From Dermatemys mawii (taxonomy: Eukaryota > Chordata > Testudines > Dermatemydidae): 64,000 bases of DNA. Below, piece after piece: positions 57,201-61,783 of the stretch. The translations under genes and the position numbers were made by a program. Numbering within the stretch: the first letter of the stretch is position 1; every line of letters starts with the position of its first letter. Under the pieces are notes generated by a model. That model worked only from the letters and a program-made list of their open reading frames with translations. It was not told the DNA's origin and did not search any database. The DNA lies in contig ML677385.1 of the NCBI GenBank assembly GCA_007922305.1, positions 1,944,566-2,008,565 on the forward strand, given 5' to 3'.

Positions 57201-60200
57201 GAACCCCCAGCCCTATCCCCACCTTGCCTCAGTATAGAGCAACTGCCAGTCACCACCTAGCCCTCATTCACTGGGGCGGACTGCAGTATCATTGCCACTC
57301 ATCACTGGCAAGGAGGGTTTGGCCTGCTGCCTCTGCCTGCCCATGGGCTGCCCCCTGCAACTCCAGTACCCCTTTCTGGGCCATCTCCTAGGCCCTGCAG
57401 CCTGGGGGGTTTCCAGGCTGGAGCTCCCCAGCTCCTCTGGCCTTTCCCTCCAGCCCTGCTCCACTCTAGGTACCCTGCTTAACCCCAGCAGCCAGGTCCT
57501 CCCTCACTGAAGGCTAGAGAGAGATTCTGCCAGGCCCCTGCTTCTCAGCCCTTTTATAAGGGCCTGCTGTGGTCTGTTTGGGGTATGGCCACAACTGTGC
57601 CTGCTTCCCCACCAGCTTGGCCTCTGAGCTTGCAGCCCCAGCCCTCTCCCAGGGCTGGCTTTAACCCTTTCTGACTGGGAGCACTCCGCTACAGGCACCT
57701 TTTTACCATTGTAACTGCACCCACACTAAGTTGTAATGGTTGTAACAAGAAGGGTTAAAAAAAATCACACCATTAGCTCACATAATTATTCTGGGGCAAA
57801 AGCTGTCTGTAGACCAAGCTTTACATATGGATCTGAATAAAACGAAGACATTTCTTGCACTTTTGAAGTGAGAGGCTATTCTAATCAGATTTATTCTGCT
57901 TTTATTGTTAGAGCATCTTGATGCAAAAAGAGCTGGGGATCTTTCCACATTGTTCGATGTGGGTGGAATCTTTGGTAAGTTTGACACACTATTATTAATC
58001 AGACCTAGGTTAGGAAATCTGTAGCACACATAGCTGTTCTGTTTTACTCTCTTACTAAGAAAGTGAGGTTTGATCTGACATCCCCAGAAAATGGCAGAAT
58101 TGGTGCCAGTGGGAGCAGGATGGGGCCCTTACCACCAAATCCTATGTCATGTGACCAGTCTTACTAGCAGGTCTAGGGGAATGAATCCATAGCCCCTTAT
58201 GTGATTTTGGTGCAAGAAAGATTGGAGGATCCTAGTGTCAGAAACCTCTGGCTCTGTCCCTTTATCCCTCCCCTCACCTCACTACATCCCTACCCCAAAA
58301 AGGTATCCTGTCCTCACCCTGGCATAGCAGAACTACACTAATTTTGCAGTTCCTCTGCACCCCCAATATGCCACAGAAGGGATCTCCATGCAATTCAGTA
58401 GAGGGCAGTGACTGGGATGAGTTGAAGGAGGCTTCAATGGACCCAGATTTATGCAGATCTAATGGCTCCAGTACACTGAGCAAGTGATAGAAAGGGGTTG
58501 CAGTCGCTGCTCCATCCTGGCCCTGAATTTCACCTGCACTACTCCTTTCCATTCAGGCTCTGTGGAGGAGAAGTGAATTTGACACAGTGCAATTGAAAGC
58601 AAGCGTAGGTCAGTGTATCTCTATGTTCGATACTATACAAGTGTGGCTGCATGGCTGTAGCTATGGTGGCATAACCCATTTAGTGTAGAGGGACCTTAAG
58701 TGGACAGAAGGGGTTTTTCCATCACTTTAAGAATACCACCTCCCAGAACAACTATAGCTATGATAATACTTAGTCCTGCCATGAGGGCAGGGGACTGAAC
58801 TAGATGATCTCTTGATGTCACTTCCAATCCTAAGATTCTTTGATTCTATGTCAACGGAAGCATTCTTCCATTACCATAACCATGTCTAGACTGGGGGTTA
58901 TGTTGACCTACCTATGTCAGTTGAATATGGACGTACTCACATCCACATAGCTATCTTGACCTCTTTTAAGTGTAGAGCAGGGGTAGGCAACCTATGGCAC
59001 GTGTGCCGAAGGCGGCACGTGAGCTGATTTTCAATCCCACTGCCTGGGTCCTGGCCACCGGTCTGGAGGACTCTGCATTTTAATTTAATTTTAAATAAAG
59101 CTTCTAAAACATTTTTAAAACCTTATTTACTTTACATACAACAACAGTTTAGTTCTATATTATAGGCTTCTAGAAAGAGACCTTCTAAAAACGTTAAAAT
59201 GTATCACGGGCACGGGAAACCTTAAATTAGAGTGAATAAATGAAGACTCAGCACACCGCTTCTGAAAGTTGCTGACCCCTGGAGTAGACCAAGCCTAGTA
59301 AGCACCCAGAAGAACAGAGAGTTTATTCAGCAGTCTAAACACAAATCTCACTGCACTGCAAATCCAAGCCATCAACATAGCTACATGTAGAGCTTGATGG
59401 GGACCCCAGATGTGTCCATGCAATACATACAGCTCAGCATTTTGATGTGAGGACTGCCCTTTGAAAAGAGGGTAGGGGGATGGGTCAGTAAAGTATGGAA
59501 GAATTGGTAAAACAAAAGTGCACTTGAAAAATTATTGCAAAAGGGCTATAATAATTGGGTCAAATGGAATAGGAACAAGCAATTCAAAAGTATTTATCTG
59601 TAATTAGGAAGCTATTTCTCCTGCCAGCCACATGCTTACCAGAATATCGATCCATGGGTCTCTTCTCTCTCTGATGCAGGCTCCTATTTTCTGAGTTTAA
59701 CTCATTGATGAGAAATGGATTTATTATTATTGTTTCATTTTGTATACCAGTAGCACCCAGGAACCTTAGTCATGAATTTAACACCCCATTGTACGAGGCA
59801 CTGGACAAACAAAGAACAAAAAGGAGGTCCCTTTCCTAGAGAGTTTACCATCTAGATATAGGACAAGAGGCAACAGGAGGAGACGGGCAGACAGGGCAGC
59901 ACGAGGAGACAAGATGGAATCCTTACAACATCCTTGCCAGAGTAGCCAAAAGATGTATCCAGTATTAAACTGAAAGCAGACACAAAGGCCTGGTCTACAC
60001 TAGCGGGGAGGGACGACCTAAGATGCGCAACTTCAGCTACGTGAATAACGTAACTGAAGTCGACGCATCTTAAGTCGACTTACCTGCCGTCCTCACAGCG
60101 GCAGCGGTCGACAGTGGGCTCCCCCGTCGACTCTGCCTTGCGCCTTTTGGCGAGCTGGAGTTCCGGAGTCAAGGGGAATGTGTCGCCAGCGCTCTGGGGA

Positions 60201-61783
60201 TCGATTTGTCGCATCCTGACGAGACGCAATAAATCGATCCCCAATAGATCAATCTCTACATGTCGATCTAGCCGGTAGTGTAGACAAGGCCAAAAACTGA
60301 AAGCTTTTGGTACACCTTACCAAGTGATTTATGGCTCAGTAAATGTGGGTGGCCTACCTCTGGATCTTGCACTTGAATTCGCATGGTACACAGGGATTAT
60401 GATGATGGCTCTTTTGCCATGGTCAGACTATAACATCTTACATGTTGAGGCTGGGCTTATTCTTCCTCCAGAGGAGACTGGGACCTTAATTAATTGGTTC
60501 AACCCCAGAGGCTGGTTTGACACAGTTGGGTTCAAAGCACTAGGTGGAAAATGCTGGCGAGACACTCTACTAATAACCCAGTGTAGCCATACCCTGGATG
60601 TCCCTCCAATTACATCATCCTGGGTGTACAGATGACCTCAGAAGGAGCTAATGAGGCTGATTATAGCGCTCATCACAGTTGTCCAGCTCAAGCTAATCAT
60701 TTGTGGCATAGATGATAATAATAATAAAGCTACTAACTCAAACTAGATTTTCAGTCCAATGCTGTGTATGTGTTTATAATAGAAGTGTACCTTTACAACT
60801 GTTACACTGATTGCTATAACTTTGGGGAAATGTATGTCCAATTATATTGCATAAAATGCTCATGAAATAACCTGTTTATTCTTTAATGTGTCTCTTTTTC
60901 AGGTGGCATTTTGGCAGGCATGATATCAGATAGATTGGAAAAAAGGGCTTCAACCTGTGGAATGATGTTACTGCTAGCAGCACCTGCCGTAAGATCTACT
61001 CTCCTTATTTTAGTTGTGCCCTTCTGTGAACCTGGGTGAGGCTCTGGGAACATTTCCATTAGAGATTCCTGACCATTCACCCCAGGATGAAAGCGGCTCT
61101 GAAAAGTCTCAGCACAAGAGCCAGCAGAAGTTTGGGCTGTTTTAATAAATTAATACATTAAAAATGCCATTATTTGGCACGTCATATGCTATAGGACTCT
61201 ATGAAAAATTGTCACATTCAGCTGACTTTGACATCACTCTTTTTACTCCATTATTCAGTCCTGGATCCAAATTGGGCAAATGATTTGTCTTTTTGATTTC
61301 AAACTACCACCAAGTAATCAAAATTGCTGAGCTTCTTAGTGTTAGGAATCTGGCAGCCACATATGTACAGTGTGATTTTTATAGTGTATTTCTACAATGC
61401 ATACACTGATCTTGCCAGAATCAGCAGAACTCTGTGCTATGCTTAATTTGAATGTCTGACAGGCTAAAAAATTATGGTTGTATTAATTAGCTATCTCTGA
61501 GACAGGCAGCTGCGTGGGATAATTGACCATGATTTCCATGCCTCAGGACTCCAGCCCCAAAAATAACAAACAACTTTTCATCATAAAGACAACTAGTATT
61601 TTTCATGTTGTGACATTAAGGTGGTGTGTGTGTGTGTGTGTGGGAGTTTATGCTGGTGAAAGTGTGAGATCAGAATCAAACCTTATTCTTCTGTTTTTAC
61701 TACTTAAATGTTTACTCATTCATATTCCTTACAGCTATACATGTTCTCTGCAATCAGTAAAATGGGCCTAGAAGCTACCATAG
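24224..61783 (+). CDS. SLC37A1: Glucose-6-phosphate/phosphate antiporter SLC37A1 (14 coding exons, 3' partial)
   Basis: SLC37A1 is a twelve-helix major facilitator protein of the endoplasmic reticulum that exchanges sugar phosphate, notably glucose 6-phosphate, for phosphate. Fourteen exons join without frame break to 422 codons plus one base (human protein 533 residues); about 110 C-terminal residues lie past the window. The start MAQLPPGVRFIV has a good Kozak context (A at -3, G at +4). Residues 19-46 form helix 1 ending in the family signature HLSRKPISIVK. Residues 47-88 are the first luminal loop. Residues 89-185 include LGALDYSFLCAYAVGMYL and LVQTTGWPSVVT. Residues 186-241 include IMGIWNSHTSVGNILGSLIA. 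The central loop spans about 242-326. The second helix bundle resumes at GVIEFSLCLLFAKLVSYTF. Intact frames, conserved signatures and consensus splice sites argue for a working gene. SLC37A2 is less likely, because YWVSTCWGLSFVVPG and ISDRLEKRASTCG match SLC37A1. Confidence 0.95.
25118..25420 (+). mobile_element. 5S rRNA-derived SINE
   Basis: CAAGCTAAGCAGGATTAAAC followed by TCTTGGATAAGAGACCTCC corresponds to the internal-promoter half of 5S rRNA (AAGCTAAGCAGG and TACTTGGATGGGAGACC). The downstream body contains AACTGAAGTCCTGCCCCCTT and CACTAAGGATCCAGTGG, which I recognise from sauropsid SINE3-type or AmnSINE-like elements. It is diverged and not a functional 5S gene. Confidence 0.72.
25464..26648 (-). 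mobile_element. Solo ERV LTR, 1185 bp
   Basis: Ends TGTGACGGGTTGGATCAC and GGATGCACCGTTACA are the TG/CA termini of an ERV LTR family common in turtles. They are flanked by a perfect 5-bp duplication GATAG (25459-25463 and 26649-26653). No internal retroviral sequence is present, so recombination between two LTRs removed the provirus. Orientation is uncertain; minus is my preference. Confidence 0.88.
27428..27509 (+). CDS. SLC37A1: SLC37A1 coding exon 2
   Basis: The acceptor is TTACAG and the donor is GTAAGC. The exon completes Trp19 and encodes CRAFIFVLTFLLYASFHL then SRKPISIVK: helix 1 and the phosphate-binding Arg-containing signature. Confidence 0.95.
28860..28960. repeat. Palindromic fossil repeat
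   Basis: TGTAAATCCAGAGTAACTTC is followed by its near inverse GGAGTTATTCCAAATTTATA around a centre GTGAGTTTAATGG. This is the hairpin repeat class common in amniote genomes. Confidence 0.6.
29824..29944. mobile_element. hAT-like MITE
   Basis: Inverted ends TAGGGCTGGCTC and GGAGCCGTCCCTG enclose GCTGCCCCAAG and CCGCCCCAAGCCCATGCTTG, a recurrent turtle short element. An (AAAC)n microsatellite sits inside at about 29862-29885. No clear target duplication is seen. Confidence 0.6.
29945..30105 (-). mobile_element. Retroposon (SINE-like) fragment
   Basis: ATGAGTTGGGTGAGATCATA, GATTGGACCAACCTGAAG, CTCTAAAGCTTGTCTCAGGT and ATGGCACCAACACAGCTA are phrases of a repeat I know from turtles and crocodilians. 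It directly follows the hAT-like MITE end. Confidence 0.55.
30176..30302 (+). CDS. SLC37A1: SLC37A1 coding exon 3 (first luminal loop)
   Basis: The acceptor is GTTAG and the donor is GTGAGT. The exon opens with conserved GELHKHC, then a diverged stretch rich in charged residues, and closes with FNESKCGWEPF. NES is an N-glycosylation sequon at the same place as NET in human as I recall it. Confidence 0.92.
30545..30875. repeat. AT-rich palindromic MITE
   Basis: The phrases AAATGTTTCATGGGAATG and TCAGAATTTCCCATGGAATT, with the end TTCTAACCAGCTCTA, resemble the element at 53890-54510 (TCAGAATTTCCTGCAGG, CTGACCAGCTTTA). Ends are approximate. Confidence 0.5.
31185..32037 (-). mobile_element. Solo ERV LTR, 853 bp
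   Basis: The segment starts TGTAGGTAGACCCC and ends GCAACATCTGTCACA, giving TG/CA termini. It is flanked by a perfect 5-bp duplication CTATG (31180-31184 and 32038-32042). The interior lacks coding retroviral sequence. Minus orientation is preferred, because the reverse complement opens TGTGACAG as other turtle LTRs do. The termini are short and imperfectly inverted, so the exact start is less sure than in the other solo LTRs. Confidence 0.7.
32045..32340. repeat. MITE-like element
   Basis: CTTCTGTTGACCTAGCTACT, TTGCTGTAGTAAGCGTCTGC and AGTGTTGTAAATGCAGACCT are shared in order with 41880-42030 (CTTCCATTGACCTAGCTACA, TTGCTATAACAAGTGTCTAC, TAGTGTTGTGG). This shows two copies of one family in this gene. 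Confidence 0.6.
33429..33610 (-). mobile_element. CR1 LINE 3' tail, antisense
   Basis: GAATGGCCATACTGGGTCAG followed by CCAGCTAGCCCAGTAGCCTG and CAGTGCCAGGTGCTTCAGAG is the same 3' region as at 7497. Confidence 0.85.
34254..34332 (+). CDS. SLC37A1: SLC37A1 coding exon 4
   Basis: The acceptor is CTTAG and the donor is GTAATT. The exon encodes the split Asp89 then KNNYKQLLGALDYSFLCAYA and VGMYL, helix 2. Confidence 0.94.
34333..35442 (+). other. SLC37A1: SLC37A1 intron 4
   Basis: The intron contains a Harbinger-type MITE (34494-34774) and, at about 35040-35200, a diverged MITE-like stretch (TGCACTAGCTCAAGCAGGCC). Otherwise nothing is recognised. Confidence 0.7.
34494..34774. mobile_element. 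Harbinger-type MITE with TTA duplication
   Basis: Ends GGGCTTGTCTCCTGCC and GTAGACAAGCCC are inverted and flanked by TTA on both sides (34491-34493 and 34775-34777), the 3-bp signature of PIF/Harbinger. The internal palindrome AGCTGAAGTTG is shared with 37496, 37842 and 59997. Confidence 0.85.
35443..35578 (+). CDS. SLC37A1: SLC37A1 coding exon 5
   Basis: The acceptor is TTCTTAG and the donor is GTAAGC. The exon encodes SGIIGERLPIRYYLTGGMLA followed by SGLFTAVFGLGYFYNIH and WFYMIAQ, helices 3 and 4 with the family GERLPIRYYL motif. Confidence 0.95.
35784..36827 (-). mobile_element. ERV LTR, antisense, about 1.04 kb
   Basis: Read on the minus strand it begins TGTGACGGGGTGGATCAGCC at 36827. 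It ends near 35784 after GCACACCACCTCATGGCATT, both phrases of a turtle LTR family. A minus-strand frame of 226 codons inside it has no retroviral signature and is probably chance. The distal boundary is approximate. Confidence 0.65.
36828..37335 (-). mobile_element. Probable internal ERV remnant next to the LTR
   Basis: The sequence immediately upstream of the LTR on the minus strand reads TTTTGGGGAAC and then TGTGAC, a place where a polypurine tract would sit. The flank is GC-rich and repetitive, unlike the intron around it. No gag, pol or env motif survives that I can see, so this is inference from position. Confidence 0.4.
37496..37789. mobile_element. Harbinger-type MITE with TCA duplication
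   Basis: Ends GGGTATGTCTTCACTACC and AGTGTAGACCAGCCC are flanked by TCA on both sides (37493-37495 and 37790-37792). The palindrome AACTTCAGCTACGCTATTCA followed by TAGCTGAAGTTG is the family's internal stem. Confidence 0.8.
37842..38139. mobile_element. Harbinger-type MITE
   Basis: The left end GGCCCGGTCTACACTAAG and the right end GGGTAGTGTAAATGTATCCC match the family with more divergence. The stem CAGCTTCAGCTACATGAATA / TAGCTGAAGTCGG is inside. No clean target duplication is visible. It lies 52 bases from the preceding copy, in opposite orientation. Confidence 0.75.
38635..38711 (+). CDS. SLC37A1: SLC37A1 coding exon 6
   Basis: The acceptor is TTTCAG and the donor is GTAAAA. The exon encodes IANGLVQTTGWPSVVTCIGN then WFGKG and two bases of Arg186, the conserved GWPS helix. 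Confidence 0.95.
38884..40637. mobile_element. DNA transposon with about 100-bp inverted ends
   Basis: The left part GGTGGGAGCACCAGGAGCTC then CCTAGAAGTGTAGGGGG recurs inverted on the right as CCCCCACACTTCTAGG then GAGCTTCTGGTGCTCCCACC. Outer ends are TGCATAGGCGGCATG and CCCCCTATGCA. C-rich sequence on the left half faces G-rich sequence on the right half. No target duplication is seen, and another element interrupts it. hAT membership is from recollection of turtle repeats. Confidence 0.65.
39117..39899. mobile_element. Second DNA transposon nested in the inverted element
   Basis: The left end GGTTACCAGGCGTCTGGTTT and the right end CGGTTTTGTGCGACTGGGAA then TTTGACAACC are partly inverted ends of a GC-rich turtle element. 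CCTGGCGGCTCCAGTCAG and CCAATGGGAGCTGCAGGGGC are interior markers. Long open frames here come from its CCCC-rich repeats. Confidence 0.55.
41168..41870 (+). pseudogene. PIF/Harbinger transposase pseudogene (HARBI1-like)
   Basis: A plus-strand frame shows FWAQEMNFDWWDRIIMQTW, DLCAKLAPALLHQETKMRAA and SVGSHFGVEKSTVWG, the N-terminal half of turtle HARBI1-like nucleases. After a frame change near 41510 comes GFPNCNGEIGGTH, where the first catalytic Asp (normally IDGTH) reads Gly (41592-41594). Further decayed pieces follow, ending in IPIVILCDPAYP, which keeps the later Asp (41838-41840). Stops and frameshifts separate these parts. The element cannot make an active transposase. Its terminal repeats were not found. 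Confidence 0.85.
42407..42573 (+). CDS. SLC37A1: SLC37A1 coding exon 7
   Basis: The acceptor is ATGCAG and the donor is GTAAGT. The exon encodes RGLIMGIWNSHTSVGNILGS, then YWVSTCWGLSFVVPG and CFLFLIE, the most conserved part of the carrier. YWVSTCWGLSFVVPG is what separates A1 from A2. Confidence 0.96.
42786..42965 (-). mobile_element. CR1 LINE 3' tail, antisense
   Basis: AGAATGGCCGTACTGGGTCA, GTATCCGGTCTACTGACAGT and GGCCAATGCCAGGTGCCC are the same 3' region as at 7497 and 33429, in the same orientation. Confidence 0.85.
43547..43586 (+). repeat. Perfect 20-bp tandem duplication
   Basis: GAATATTAAAGAAAAGAAAC occurs twice in direct succession, followed by a partial third copy (AAATATTA). 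The lack of any difference between copies indicates a recent duplication. Confidence 0.85.
43833..44533. mobile_element. Harbinger-like non-autonomous element, about 700 bp
   Basis: Ends GGGCTTGGCTACACTTGCAA and TTTGCAAGTGTAGCTAAGCT are about 20-bp inverted repeats with few mismatches. The flanks TAT and TGT are compatible with a decayed 3-bp duplication. Frames inside (up to 113 codons) do not resemble a transposase that I know. Confidence 0.75.
44707..44744 (+). CDS. SLC37A1: SLC37A1 coding exon 8 (38-base exon)
   Basis: A very short exon encodes HPKDLSCDCKPSS at the start of the central loop. The acceptor is TTTCAG and the donor is GTAAGT. Phase on both sides fits exons 7 and 9. Confidence 0.88.
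45175..45500 (-). mobile_element. CR1-like LINE fragment, antisense, old
   Basis: CCTTTGGCAGTGAGTCCCAA, GAATATATTGACTTTTAAAA and CTCTAAAGAACCTAATCTTT follow the order of an antisense CR1 reverse-transcriptase end. It is much more diverged than the copy at 7497. Confidence 0.6.
46036..46049. promoter_or_regulatory. Palindromic X-box-like motif in intron 8
   Basis: GTTTCCATGGAAAC is a perfect 14-bp palindrome that fits the RFX consensus RYYNYYWWRRNRAC. It is isolated, with no CpG island or other motif nearby, so function is uncertain. Confidence 0.35.
48903..48986 (+). CDS. SLC37A1: SLC37A1 coding exon 9 (central loop)
   Basis: The acceptor is TTTTGCAG and the donor is GTAAAA. The exon has 28 codons with NSKSYMNGTNKF and VQKPTLNLKETNKLQ, aligning to the human loop SKGYENGTN. 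It is in phase 0 on both sides, so skipping it would keep the frame. Confidence 0.88.
48987..53174 (+). other. SLC37A1: SLC37A1 intron 9
   Basis: In this 4.19-kb intron I recognise no gene, RNA or clear mobile element. The stretch 51930-52560 is more GC-rich than its flanks (CCCACCCCCTCCTCCTGAAG) and may be an old repeat. Confidence 0.6.
53175..53306 (+). CDS. SLC37A1: SLC37A1 coding exon 10
   Basis: The acceptor is TGTAG and the donor is GTGAGT. The exon has 44 codons starting DPAMQCLLPDRENC and ending SAISFIGALRIP. It holds the end of the central loop and the start of the second helix bundle, and is in phase 0 on both sides. Confidence 0.92.
53307..55544 (+). other. SLC37A1: SLC37A1 intron 10
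   Basis: The intron contains a MITE (53890-54510). The remainder shows nothing recognised. A T-run of about 13 bases precedes the next acceptor. Confidence 0.65.
53890..54510. mobile_element. Palindromic MITE, about 600 bp
   Basis: The left end GACCTGGTTGGAATTTTC and the right end GATTTCTGACCAGCTTT are roughly inverted. The internal AATGGAAAAATGTCATTTT is mirrored by the AAATGTTTCC and AAATTTTTGTTGCC region. CCCATGATACACTATGGCAG (reverse of 54210-54240) is the interior mark of this turtle family. Confidence 0.5.
55545..55635 (+). CDS. SLC37A1: SLC37A1 coding exon 11
   Basis: The acceptor has a long T-run ending CCTTAG and the donor is GTAAGT. The exon encodes GVIEFSLCLLFAKLVSYTFL then FWLPLYITSV, helix 7. 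Confidence 0.95.
56600..56794. mobile_element. Tc1/mariner-type MITE
   Basis: Ends TACACTCCTACCTTGATATA and TTGTATCGAGGTAGCAGTGT are about 22-bp inverted repeats bounded by TA on each side. ATATAACGTGGTTTCACC and TTTTTTGGCTCCCGAGG are interior markers of a family I know from turtles. Confidence 0.85.
57005..57693 (-). mobile_element. Solo ERV LTR, 689 bp
   Basis: Ends TGTAACAGAGCGACAAC and GAGCACTCCGCTACA give inverted TGTARC termini. They are flanked by a perfect 5-bp duplication GGCAC (57000-57004 and 57694-57698). The GC-rich interior includes CTTTTATAAGGG, a TATA-like core. The absence of retroviral genes marks it as a solo LTR. The frames of up to 119 codons inside are not genes. Confidence 0.9.
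57912..57974 (+). CDS. SLC37A1: SLC37A1 coding exon 12
   Basis: The acceptor is TTGTTAG and the donor is GTAAGT. The exon encodes the split Glu357 then HLDAKRAGDLSTLFDVGGIF, with the LSTLFDVGGI helix 8 signature. Confidence 0.95.
58764..58850 (+). mobile_element. CR1 LINE 3' terminus, sense
   Basis: TTAGTCCTGCCATGAGGGCA, GACTGAACTAGATGATCTC, CTTCCAATCCTAAGATTCTT and TGATTCTATG form the complete CR1 3' end with its characteristic ATTCTATG tail. It is 5'-truncated to under 100 bases. Confidence 0.9.
58978..59281 (+). mobile_element. hAT-type MITE
   Basis: Ends CAGGGGTAGGCAACCTATGG and AAGTTGCTGACCCCTG are inverted repeats. Flanks GTGTAGAG and GAGTAGAC form a decayed 8-bp duplication (six of eight match). 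It is the same family as 13832-14142 in the opposite orientation, sharing CTATATTATAGGCTTCTAGA-type interior. Confidence 0.87.
59718..59935 (-). mobile_element. MIR-like/sauropsid SINE fragment, antisense
   Basis: TATTATTATTG, GTAGCACCCAGGAACCTTAG, CCATTGTACGAGGCACTGGA and GAGAGTTTACCATCTAGATA are the ordered phrases of an old SINE widespread in turtles and crocodilians. The family name is uncertain. Confidence 0.6.
59997..60291. mobile_element. Harbinger-type MITE, well preserved
   Basis: Ends GGCCTGGTCTACACTAGC and GGTAGTGTAGACAAGGCC are near-perfect inverted repeats, with AAA on both sides. CpG-rich stems such as CAGCTACGTGAATAACGTAA then CTGAAGTCGACG and GGGGATCGATTTGTCGCATC are retained. 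Its many intact CpGs suggest it is the youngest of the four copies here. Confidence 0.85.
60903..60988 (+). CDS. SLC37A1: SLC37A1 coding exon 13
   Basis: The acceptor is TTTTTCAG and the donor is GTAAGA. The exon encodes GGILAGMISDRLEKRASTCG and MMLLLAAPA. ISDRLEKR is the helix 8-9 loop motif of the facilitator superfamily. Confidence 0.95.
60989..61734 (+). other. SLC37A1: SLC37A1 intron 13
   Basis: The intron has a GT microsatellite at 61622-61642 and nothing else recognised. Confidence 0.75.
61622..61642 (+). repeat. (GT)n microsatellite
   Basis: About ten uninterrupted GT units lie in SLC37A1 intron 13, some 90 bases before exon 14. Confidence 0.9.
61735..61783 (+). CDS. SLC37A1: SLC37A1 coding exon 14 (last in window)
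   Basis: The acceptor is CTTACAG and the donor is GTGAGA. The exon encodes LYMFSAISKMGLEATI plus one base. The next exons, which should encode the last three helices and a lysine-containing tail, are not found before base 64000. Confidence 0.93.

Larger units (their letters stand above)
55636..57911 (+). other. SLC37A1: SLC37A1 intron 11
   Basis: The intron contains a mariner-like MITE (56600-56794) and a solo LTR (57005-57693). The stretch 55830-56000 and 56280-56360 resemble the SINE at 59718-59935 (GGTGCTAGGCACTGTGCAAA). Confidence 0.65.
57975..60902 (+). other. SLC37A1: SLC37A1 intron 12
   Basis: The intron contains a CR1 tail (58764-58850) sitting inside MITE-like sequence (about 58620-58975), a hAT MITE (58978-59281), a SINE (59718-59935) and a Harbinger MITE (59997-60291). 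The stretches 58000-58610 and 60300-60900 show nothing recognised, apart from an ATAATAATAATA run near 60712. Confidence 0.7.

Noticed and set aside
57022..57510. GC-rich frames up to 119 codons
   Set aside because: They lie entirely within the solo LTR at 57005-57693.
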